Of a stretch of 58,172 bases of DNA, positions 50,851 through 58,172 are shown piece after piece (position 1 is the first letter of the stretch; every line of letters starts with the position of its first letter). The translations under genes were made by a program, and so were the position numbers. The notes beneath the pieces were generated by a model. That model was given only the letters and a program-made list of their open reading frames with translations, was not told where the DNA came from and made no database searches. Source of the DNA: Prochlorococcus sp. AG-424-P16 (GTDB lineage Bacteria; Cyanobacteriota; Cyanobacteriia; PCC-6307; Cyanobiaceae); contig QCNI01000008.1 in NCBI GenBank assembly GCA_003213255.1, forward strand, positions 1 through 58,172, read 5' to 3'.

Positions 50851-52176
50851 TCAAAACTCTAAATCAGAAATTTCTTTTAGTGCAGCAATACTTAAAACAT
50901 CTGGGTTTGTATCTTTGACCAGAACATCATCTTCAATTCTTATCCCTATGCCTTTCCATCTCTCATCTATAGGGGGTTGTCCCTCAGGGACTGGGATCCT
51001 ATCACTTATGTAGATCCCAGGTTCTACAGTAAGAATCATTCCATTCTGTAATGGCACTTCATAGTCACCCATTCTGTATGCTCCAACATCATGAACATCT
51101 AAGCCGAGCCAATGTCCAGTTCTATGCATGTAAAGATGTTTATAAGATTGATTCTCAATTATCTCCTCAGTATTGCCCGACAATAATCCAATTTCCTTTA
51201 ATCCTTCTATAAGAATTGTTAAAGCAACATTATGAACAGCATTAGAATTCGATCCCTTTACAGCACTTTTAATTGCATTTTTCTGCGCACTCAATACAAT
51301 TTCATAGATAACTTTTTGCTCATTGGAAAATTTACCACCTATTGGAATAGTTCTTGTTATGTCTCCATTGTAATAATCAATTAGTGAGCAGCCAGCATCC
51401 ACCAACAATAAATCTTCCTTCTTTAGAGGAGAGTTGTTTGAAGTGTAATGCAAAATACAGGCATTATCTCCTGATGCAACAATTGAGTTATAAGCTGGTC
51501 CTCTAGCCCCTTTTTCCAAAAAGAATCCCTCAAGAAGACCTTGAATTTGTCTTTCATTTTTCTTTGATGAGATAGATTCTCTGACTAGTTCATGAGCTTC
51601 GGCTGAAATTTGTATTGCCTCTCTCATTCTCTTAATCTCAAATTCACTTTTAATTAATCTCATCTCATTTAAATAAATTTCTGGAGATTTTATAGAATTT
51701 GCACCAATCCCTAATCTTGAGCGATTTTCAAGTTGTTGCGAAAATATCTCTAGTACTATTTTCTCTATTTTTGGATGCTTTCCAATTGAAAAAACAAGTT
51801 CATCAGAACCATTTATGTAAGTTGGAAGTAAATCTCTTAATTCATTTATTGAGTGAGCCTTATCAGCCTTAAACTTTTTTTCAGCGCCTTCTATACCCCA
51901 TCTAAAACCATGCCAGACTTCGCTTATAACATCTTTAGGAGCTACAAACATAATAAATCTCTCTCCCTTTGGCTTATGCGATAAGAAAAGAGCGATTGCA
52001 TCTGGCTCATCGAAACCTGTTAAATACCAAAAATTACTATCTTGCCTAAAAGGATATTCACAATCAGCATGATGCTTTACAAGATTAGCCCCAGGGATAA
52101 TAGCAGCTTTCCCACCTAATTTATTTAGGAATATTTCTCTTCTTTCTTCAAAAACTTTATGGTCAGGTTCAAACAT
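50851..52176 (-). CDS. pepP: Xaa-Pro aminopeptidase (aminopeptidase P)
   Basis: A 441-residue metallopeptidase. The N-terminal domain has DSNFWYLTGFDEPDAI, and the catalytic pita-bread domain has LLLVDAGCSLIDYYNGDITR, HRTGHWLGLDVHD, LTVEPGIY and GIRIEDD with the two-metal ligands. It removes N-terminal residues before proline, a cytoplasmic peptide-turnover enzyme. It is divergent from the CNNM gene. Confidence 0.92.
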   Translation of the reverse strand: MFEPDHKVFEERREIFLNKLGGKAAIIPGANLVKHHADCEYPFRQDSNFWYLTGFDEPDAIALFLSHKPKGERFIMFVAPKDVISEVWHGFRWGIEGAEKKFKADKAHSINELRDLLPTYINGSDELVFSIGKHPKIEKIVLEIFSQQLENRSRLGIGANSIKSPEIYLNEMRLIKSEFEIKRMREAIQISAEAHELVRESISSKKNERQIQGLLEGFFLEKGARGPAYNSIVASGDNACILHYTSNNSPLKKEDLLLVDAGCSLIDYYNGDITRTIPIGGKFSNEQKVIYEIVLSAQKNAIKSAVKGSNSNAVHNVALTILIEGLKEIGLLSGNTEEIIENQSYKHLYMHRTGHWLGLDVHDVGAYRMGDYEVPLQNGMILTVEPGIYISDRIPVPEGQPPIDERWKGIGIRIEDDVLVKDTNPDVLSIAALKEISDLEF

Positions 52177-52250
52177 AAATCGTGTATTGGCGTGTTTAAA
52201 AAAAAAATGGAAGAATGAATTAAAACAGATTTAGTACCTAATCTACTTTA

Positions 52251-53234
52251 ATGGAACCAAGTGTTTACGGTTTATTTTTACTCATAATGATTATTTTAAT
52301 TGGATCAGCATGTTGTTCGGGAGTAGAAGCAGCTTTTTTAGCCGTAAATTCAATTAGAATTTTAGAAATTGCCTCTAGACAAAAGCCAAAAAGTTCTGCA
52401 AATCAACTTCTAAAACTTCGGAAACATCTTGGACGGACGCTAACTGTAATAACCATTACAAATAATGGATTTAATATAATTGGCAGTCTTATTTTAGGAG
52501 TATACGGTGCATTGGTAATTAATAACAGTTTTGGCTTAACCCTTTTTTCAATAGCTTTTTACATACTAGTTGTTTTAGTAGGAGAAGTTCTACCAAAAGC
52601 TCTTGGCACAAGATTTTCAATTCAAATAGCACTATTATCTGTTCCTATCTTGCGAATATTAAATACTTTAATGAGGCCATTCTTAATCTTAATTGAACAA
52701 ATATTTCCGGTTATTACAGCAGAAAACGAAATTTCAACTGATGAAGAAGAAATTAGACAAATGGCAAAAATTGGAAGTCAAAAAGGTTTTATAGAGGCTG
52801 ATGAGGCAGCAATGATATTTAAGGTTTTTCAATTAAATGACTTAAAAGCAAAAGACTTAATGACCCCTAGGGTATCGGCACCTTGTCTTGATGGATCTTC
52901 AAAAATTGATGAAATTTCAAAACTTATAATGTCTGACAGCTCTCCGTGGTGGGTAATTTTGGGAGATAAAGTTGACAAAATACAAGGGGTAGTTAAGCGT
53001 GAAAAAATGTTGGCAGAGTTAATTAATGGGCAAAATAAAAAATTATTATCAGAAATTTGCGAACCTGTGGACTACATTCCCGAAATGATTAAAGCAGATC
53101 AATTATTAACTAAATTTGACAAGGATCATAAAGGAGTGAAAGTAGTAGTAGATGAATTCGGGGGATTCGTGGGAATTATTGGTGCAGAAGCTGTGTTATC
53201 TGTATTAGCCGGTTGGTGGAAGAATAAATTATGA
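52251..53234 (+). CDS. CNNM/DUF21 plus CBS domain membrane protein
   Basis: A 327-residue protein. Residues 1-170 form a DUF21 transmembrane domain (GSACCSGVEAAFLAVNSIRI), followed by a CBS pair opening with KDLMTPRV. It lacks the C-terminal CorC_HlyC domain, so it is shorter than many relatives. Such proteins are candidate magnesium or cobalt transporters. It overlaps the next gene by 4 bp. Confidence 0.82.
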   Translation: MEPSVYGLFLLIMIILIGSACCSGVEAAFLAVNSIRILEIASRQKPKSSANQLLKLRKHLGRTLTVITITNNGFNIIGSLILGVYGALVINNSFGLTLFSIAFYILVVLVGEVLPKALGTRFSIQIALLSVPILRILNTLMRPFLILIEQIFPVITAENEISTDEEEIRQMAKIGSQKGFIEADEAAMIFKVFQLNDLKAKDLMTPRVSAPCLDGSSKIDEISKLIMSDSSPWWVILGDKVDKIQGVVKREKMLAELINGQNKKLLSEICEPVDYIPEMIKADQLLTKFDKDHKGVKVVVDEFGGFVGIIGAEAVLSVLAGWWKNKL

Positions 53235-54472
53235 AAAAATTTAAAATTAAAGAAAATTATTTACTTTTAAAAAAATGGTGGGAGACAATTGATCTTACCA
53301 ATTATGAAAAAAGTTTTTTTAATAGAGAAATAATTTCTTTTAATCAACAACTTTTAAGACTCAAAGAAAAAAAAATAAGAATTGGCGCATATGGTAAATC
53401 TGGTGTAGGAAAATCCTCTGTTTTGAATTCTTTATTAAAAAAAGACATATTCAAAACAGATATTATTAATGGGACCACAAAAGAAATACAATCGGAAATT
53501 TGTAATCTTAAAGATCAAACACTCAATAGTTTAGAGTTGCTAGATTCTCCAGGATTTGATTTCTGCAATATTAAATCTCCAGATAAAGTTTACTCTTACA
53601 TAAATCATTCAGATCTTATTCTTTTTATAGTTTCGGGCGATTTAAATAGAAATGAGTTAAACGAAATCAACTCTTTTATAAAAGATGGGAAAAAAATTAT
53701 TTTAATTTTAAACAAAATCGATCTATTTAATAAAAATGAATTAAAAGAAATAATTGAAAATATAAAGTTTAAGCTTCCAAAAGATTTAAATATTCCAATA
53801 ATTATTAATAATGGAAACTATCTTAAAAATTACATAGCAAAATTAATCAATCAATATGGTGAGATACTAATAACACTAAATTCTATTCAATTAGCTGACA
53901 AATTGTTTTTGCGATTAAAAGAACAAAGATTGAAAAGAAGGCAGAAATTAGCTCAATCAACTATTGGTAAATTTTCGACTATAAAGGCATCTGCAGTAGC
54001 TCTTAATCCTTTTATTTTTTTTGATGTTGCTGGTAGTTTCGCACTAGATACTGCATTGATTAACGAATTAAGTAAGATTTATGGCTTAAAGTTGAAAGGT
54101 GAATCTACAAGAAAAATATTTAAAAATATATCCATTAATAATTTATGTTTGGGAGTCACTCAAGTCGGCGTCAATACCTCTTTCAACCTAATTAAGAAAG
54201 TAATTCTATTAACAGCACCTTTTACTAATGGGCTTTCATTATTACCCTATGGACCCATAGCAATTATTCAAGCAGCAATCGCGGTATATTCAACAAAAAT
54301 ACTTGGAAAATTAGCAGCAAAAGAGATATTTATAAGAAGCAAAGCTTCTTTTATAGAGCCTGCTATTATGATCCAAAATATGAATTTTAATGACTCAGAG
54401 ATTTTTAACCATATAAATATTTATTTTTCAAACAGAAATTTTAATAATAATTTTGTTAGCATTCTGCCTTGA
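53231..54472 (+). CDS. GTPase with DUF697-like C-terminus
   Basis: A 413-residue protein with a dynamin/Era-like GTPase domain (GKSGVGKSSVLNS P-loop, LLDSPGFD G3, ILNKIDLF G4). The C-terminal hydrophobic half (VALNPFIFFDVAGSFALDTA, then ALDTALINELSKIYGL) resembles DUF697. It may act at the membrane. It is the second gene of the nad operon block. Confidence 0.8.
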   Translation: MKKFKIKENYLLLKKWWETIDLTNYEKSFFNREIISFNQQLLRLKEKKIRIGAYGKSGVGKSSVLNSLLKKDIFKTDIINGTTKEIQSEICNLKDQTLNSLELLDSPGFDFCNIKSPDKVYSYINHSDLILFIVSGDLNRNELNEINSFIKDGKKIILILNKIDLFNKNELKEIIENIKFKLPKDLNIPIIINNGNYLKNYIAKLINQYGEILITLNSIQLADKLFLRLKEQRLKRRQKLAQSTIGKFSTIKASAVALNPFIFFDVAGSFALDTALINELSKIYGLKLKGESTRKIFKNISINNLCLGVTQVGVNTSFNLIKKVILLTAPFTNGLSLLPYGPIAIIQAAIAVYSTKILGKLAAKEIFIRSKASFIEPAIMIQNMNFNDSEIFNHINIYFSNRNFNNNFVSILP

Positions 54473-54479
54473 AACTTAA

Positions 54480-55058
54480 ATGGAAAAAAGCATTGCATTA
54501 TTTGGTACCAGTGCAGATCCACCTACCATTGGACATGAGAGAATATTAGAAGAATTATCCAAAATATATGCTCATACCATTTGTTATGTAAGTAACAATC
54601 CGAAAAAAAAACATAAAGAGAATATCGCAATCCGTAGCCAATTATTAAAAACTCTTATTGAATATTTAGATGATTATAAAATTTTATTTAATCAAAGTGT
54701 CAGTAGCAAATGGGCAGTAGAGTCGATTAAAAAATGTAAAAAAATTTATGAAATTGATAATTTAGATTTCGTTATTGGGAGTGATTTAATTCAAGATATT
54801 TTCTGCTGGAAAAATTTTGAAAAAATTATAAAAGAGGTAAGTTTTTTTATAATTCTAAGAGAGGGTTATCCTGTTGAATCAAATACTCTTAAGATGTTAG
54901 AAACTTATAATGTGAAATTTAAGATTTCATCAATAAAAATCCCAAACATTTCAAGTTCTAAGTTCAGATTAAATTTTAATTATTCTAATTTACCACCGTC
55001 TTTAATAGATTTTGTTAAGAAGAATAATTTATATGAATCCACTAAATTAGCCGAATGA
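54480..55058 (+). CDS. nadD: Nicotinate-nucleotide adenylyltransferase
   Basis: A 192-residue protein of the nucleotidyltransferase family with the nucleotide motif ALFGTSADPPTIGHERIL and the C-terminal ISSSKFRLNF (ISSTxxR-type). It makes deamido-NAD from nicotinate mononucleotide. It overlaps nadE by 4 bp, so the last two steps of NAD synthesis are coupled. Confidence 0.9.
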   Translation: MEKSIALFGTSADPPTIGHERILEELSKIYAHTICYVSNNPKKKHKENIAIRSQLLKTLIEYLDDYKILFNQSVSSKWAVESIKKCKKIYEIDNLDFVIGSDLIQDIFCWKNFEKIIKEVSFFIILREGYPVESNTLKMLETYNVKFKISSIKIPNISSSKFRLNFNYSNLPPSLIDFVKKNNLYESTKLAE

Positions 55059-56752
55059 AGTTTTTTCTTGCTCAAATTAATCCAGTTGTTGGAGATTTAG
55101 AGGGTAATGCAAAAAAAATTCTTTATGCTGCTTCGAAAGCTAGCTCAACTTCTGTTGATTTAGTTCTTACTCCAGAATTGTCATTATGGGGATATCCAGC
55201 AAATGACTTACTTCTAAAAAATAATTTAATCAAAAATCAATATCAAATTCTTGACCAATTAGCTTTAGTTATCAATAAAAAATATGGAAACTTGAGTATC
55301 ACAGTTGGGATAGCTGAGATAATAAATGATTCTTTTTTCCCAAATCTTTATAATTCTATTGCATTGCTTGAGCGCGGTGATTGGAAAATAATTGCTCGAA
55401 AAATTATTCTTCCCACATATGAAGTATTTGATGAAAAAAGATACTTCAGATCAGAAAAAAAAGTTTCCGTATTAAAAAAAGAAATAGATAATAAAACTTG
55501 GCGAATTGGCTTTACTATATGTGAGGATTTATGGGTCAACAAAAATATAGAAGGTAGAGGAATTCATAAAGAAAATCCTATTTCTGATTTAAAGAAAAAA
55601 AAAGTTGATATTTTAGTGAATCTATCGGCCTCACCATATACCTTCAAAAAGTTAGAGCTAAGATCCAAAGTTTCCAGTTTTGCTGCTAAATATCTTCAAG
55701 TACCGCTCATATATGTAAACCAGATTGGTGCAAATGATAATTTAATTTTTGATGGAAATAGTTTTATTCTTGATAAGAATGGATCTAAAATTAAGCAACT
55801 GAAATCTTTTTCAGAAGACCTCTCAAGTTGGCATATTGAGCAAACAATACCCGAGAAAAAAGAATTTGAACAATCTGAGATATCATCAATTTTTGATGCA
55901 CTAGTCCTTGGGGTTAGGGATTATGCTCAAAAATGCGGTTTTAAAACAGCTTTAATTGGACTAAGTGGTGGCATTGATTCAGCACTAGTTTCAGCAATCG
56001 CGACAGCTGCTCTTGGCAGTAATAATATTTATTGCGTCTCAATGCCCTCCAAGTGGAGCTCATCCCATTCAAAAAGTGATGCAAAAGATTTAGCGAGGAG
56101 ATTAAAAATAAATTTCAATAGCATCCCAATTGAAAACCTAATGAATTCTTTTGAAGAGTCGTTTATAAAAACCATATCTTTCGAGATGGCCGAAATAACA
56201 AATCAAAATATTCAATCAAGGATCAGAGGAACGCTTCTGATGGCTTTGGCAAATCAAGAAAAGCATTTATTACTTTCAACAGGAAATAAATCAGAGCTAG
56301 CTGTAGGATATTGCACGCTTTATGGTGATATGAATGGGGGATTATCGGTAATTGGGGATTTATATAAAACTAATGTTTTTAAATTATGCAATTGGCTTGA
56401 TAGTGAAGAATCAATAAATCATAGAAAGTCATATATGTTAGATACTAATGTAAATATAATTGGAGAAAATATCCGCACGAAAGCTCCAAGTGCCGAATTA
56501 GGCCCTGATCAATTAGATACTGATTCTCTCCCGCCTTATTCTATTTTAGATAATATTCTTAAAGGAATTATTGAAGAGAAAAAAGATTTACTACAGCTAG
56601 AAGTAGATGGTTATAAAAAAGATTTAATTTTAAAAATTATCTCACTCATAAAAAAAGCAGAATTCAAAAGAAAGCAGGCTCCTCCAATCCTAAAACTGAG
56701 CAGCCAATCATTAGGAAGTGACTGGAGAGTTCCCATAGCAATATCTTATTAA
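55055..56752 (+). CDS. nadE: Glutamine-dependent NAD synthetase
   Basis: A 565-residue protein. The N-terminal nitrilase-type glutaminase has Glu41 (TPELSLWGYP), the lysine in KIILPTYEVFDE and Cys156 (GFTICEDLW). The C-terminal synthetase has the P-loop GLSGGIDSALVSA near residue 305. It converts deamido-NAD to NAD using glutamine. The length is usual for the two-domain enzyme. Its end overlaps the convergent DUF3326 gene by 4 bp. Confidence 0.95.
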   Translation: MKFFLAQINPVVGDLEGNAKKILYAASKASSTSVDLVLTPELSLWGYPANDLLLKNNLIKNQYQILDQLALVINKKYGNLSITVGIAEIINDSFFPNLYNSIALLERGDWKIIARKIILPTYEVFDEKRYFRSEKKVSVLKKEIDNKTWRIGFTICEDLWVNKNIEGRGIHKENPISDLKKKKVDILVNLSASPYTFKKLELRSKVSSFAAKYLQVPLIYVNQIGANDNLIFDGNSFILDKNGSKIKQLKSFSEDLSSWHIEQTIPEKKEFEQSEISSIFDALVLGVRDYAQKCGFKTALIGLSGGIDSALVSAIATAALGSNNIYCVSMPSKWSSSHSKSDAKDLARRLKINFNSIPIENLMNSFEESFIKTISFEMAEITNQNIQSRIRGTLLMALANQEKHLLLSTGNKSELAVGYCTLYGDMNGGLSVIGDLYKTNVFKLCNWLDSEESINHRKSYMLDTNVNIIGENIRTKAPSAELGPDQLDTDSLPPYSILDNILKGIIEEKKDLLQLEVDGYKKDLILKIISLIKKAEFKRKQAPPILKLSSQSLGSDWRVPIAISY

Positions 56753-57807
56753 TCACCATAAAAAAACTGTTGGATTTTTTTTAAAGGTCGTTTAACTGAA
56801 TCAAGATTGATACCTTTTTTGATAGCAAGAATTATGCCTGCAGCTTCTAAATAATTATCCACTTCAAAAAGATTGGGATAATCATAAAACTCATTTGTCA
56901 CTTTTAATGTATTTTGATTTTTTACAGAGATAATATTTAAACCTTTTTCAATCCCTGCTAATACTGCTTCTCCACCTAGCGCTCCATTAGGAACAACAAT
57001 AGATTCAATCTGATCAGGGTGTAGCGAGATTGATTCATTTTCAGCGGGCAATTCAACTATGTCAGGTGCATTGCTTAAACCAATCAATACAGATGGTAAA
57101 AAAGTGTATCCTATTTCTTCTGCAGCTGCACGAGGATCTAAATTTTCATTCAATTCAATTGGATTTAAAGCAGGTGCATGAGCACAGGGAACTTTTAAAA
57201 ATTTGCTTATTAAATGACTTATAACTGCTTCGACTCCAGCAATAGGATCAACCCCTTTCCCCTCTCGATAAATATTTGTTTCTAAAGAATCTGGATCATC
57301 TGGAAATTTTGCCACAATTGCTATTGCCGTAACTCCTTTTTCTATTAAATATTTTCCAGCATCAATAAGAGTATCAGGATTTTCAATTGTGCCACCACTG
57401 ATTTTTGAAGAATCAGAATCAATAACTATGTTTAATGGCTTTTTTGTAATCACATAAGAATGAACATTAATCCCTAAAGTAGAAACACATGCATCAGCAA
57501 CTTGTAAATGTCTTAATAATATTTTTTTTTCAATGGCTAAATCAAAAATTATTCCGATTTTCTGTTGCTTTACCGTCTTTAAAGCGATTTCTCCTTTAGC
57601 AAGTCGATCTAAACTATAACCCTCAACATAAAATATATTTTTATCTTTTTCAGAAAGAGTACCGCCATTCATAACATTTGGATGAGTAATTAAACATCCA
57701 CTTGCGGATGCTAATAATTTAGCGGTAGGAAGTGCATCCCCAGCAAAACCTCCTACTTCACAACCAATACCAGTTGGAACAATGAATATTGTTGGTGAAT
57801 TTTCCAT
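56749..57807 (-). CDS. DUF3326 family protein, 352 aa
   Basis: A 352-residue protein with TIFIVPTGIGCEVGGFAGDA, ASGCLITHPNVMNGGTL, HAPALNPIE and PNGALGGEAVLAGIEKG, the pattern of the cyanobacterial and plant DUF3326 family. Function is unknown. It converges on nadE and is transcribed with the next minus-strand genes. Confidence 0.85.
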   Translation of the reverse strand: MENSPTIFIVPTGIGCEVGGFAGDALPTAKLLASASGCLITHPNVMNGGTLSEKDKNIFYVEGYSLDRLAKGEIALKTVKQQKIGIIFDLAIEKKILLRHLQVADACVSTLGINVHSYVITKKPLNIVIDSDSSKISGGTIENPDTLIDAGKYLIEKGVTAIAIVAKFPDDPDSLETNIYREGKGVDPIAGVEAVISHLISKFLKVPCAHAPALNPIELNENLDPRAAAEEIGYTFLPSVLIGLSNAPDIVELPAENESISLHPDQIESIVVPNGALGGEAVLAGIEKGLNIISVKNQNTLKVTNEFYDYPNLFEVDNYLEAAGIILAIKKGINLDSVKRPLKKIQQFFYGD

Positions 57808-57834
57808 TATTAAAAATATTTCGATTTATATTTT

Positions 57835-58026
57835 TTAATTAGCTATGACAGCTTTAATTTTAAGTTTTTTTGTGCCAAAAGAGTCAATAGAATTTTGAAT
57901 ATCAACAATTGACCATCGAATTAAATCTCCTTTTTTTTCTAAATTTGTAATGATGAATTCCCTTAAATTTTTTAATTTTATTGAAACTGGCCAATCTAAA
58001 TAATAATCAACTAAACTTAATCTCAT
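57835..58026 (-). CDS. Conserved small protein, 63 aa
   Basis: MRLSLVDYYLDWPVSIKLKN is followed by LREFIITNLEKKGDLIRWSI. It overlaps the ferredoxin gene stop by 4 bp and lies 27 bp before the DUF3326 start, so all three are probably one operon. No function is known. Confidence 0.7.
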   Translation of the reverse strand: MRLSLVDYYLDWPVSIKLKNLREFIITNLEKKGDLIRWSIVDIQNSIDSFGTKKLKIKAVIAN

Positions 58027-58172
58027 TTTTGATATTTACCAAATTGATCGTTATACAAATCATCTTCGACTTCTTTACCAATAACAATATTCAAATCTGA
58101 CTTGGGGTATGCTACACATAAAAGTGCAAAGCCCTTTTCCCGTAAATCATCATTTAATCCCATAGCATCTTC
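58023..58172 (-). CDS. [2Fe-2S] ferredoxin, C-terminal part (5' end outside window)
   Basis: The last 49 residues, from the right edge, include GFALLCVAYPKSDLNI, which carries the final cluster cysteine of plant-type ferredoxins, and an extended C-terminus (LYNDQFGKYQK). The first three cysteines lie beyond the window. It resembles the FdC/extended-tail type rather than PetF. Confidence 0.75.
   Translation of the reverse strand, partial: EDAMGLNDDLREKGFALLCVAYPKSDLNIVIGKEVEDDLYNDQFGKYQK

Overview
The window looks like part of a high-light-adapted Prochlorococcus chromosome. It is very AT-rich, genes are tightly packed and often overlap by 4 bp, high-light-inducible (hli) genes are present in two clusters, and marker genes of marine picocyanobacteria are present (PSRP-3/Ycf65, DUF2811, DUF1818, DUF3326, DUF3764 remnant). 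These assignments rest on reading the translated sequence and on family knowledge; no database search was run.

Layout. 1-3.9 kb: end of a fatty-acid desaturase, a DUF938 methyltransferase, a first hli cluster and intergenic DNA with possible structured RNAs. 3.9-10.3 kb: a six-gene plus-strand operon encoding a UbiA-type phosphoribosyltransferase, a flippase-like membrane protein, DprE2-like and DprE1-like oxidoreductases, a polytopic membrane protein and an LptF/LptG-like permease. Together these look like a route to a lipid-linked pentose (decaprenylphosphoryl-arabinose type) for the cell surface. 10.3-22.5 kb: an accessory region with many very small membrane or Cys-containing proteins in paralogous sets, plus a LOG-family protein and cupins.

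22.5-40.0 kb: what appears to be a tandem set of integrative elements inserted in the 5' end of an EVE-domain gene. The intact gene is at 39997-40455, and its first 14-19 codons are repeated at 22489 and 30329. The right-hand unit (30344-40034) carries a tyrosine recombinase next to its left repeat, 11-bp-phased iterons inside both ends, a secreted nuclease, exported proteins, three TPR proteins and a small zinc-ribbon protein under a perfect cyanobacterial LexA-box match. The left-hand unit carries a large exported phosphatase-like protein with a Crp/Fnr regulator, a second hli cluster and a four-gene operon of unknown function. A dispersed repeat built around TTGACAGTCGATCTAAACT followed by a small terminator hairpin occurs eight times between 13.8 and 34.6 kb, often directly before a start codon.

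40.5-58.2 kb: ordinary core chromosome with rpoZ, an Hsp70-like protein, pyrR, gpmI, secG, groES-groEL, the ATP synthase beta and epsilon subunits, ycf65, pepP, a CNNM/CBS protein, a GTPase, nadD, nadE, DUF3326 and the end of a ferredoxin gene. No tRNA, rRNA or CRISPR array was seen.
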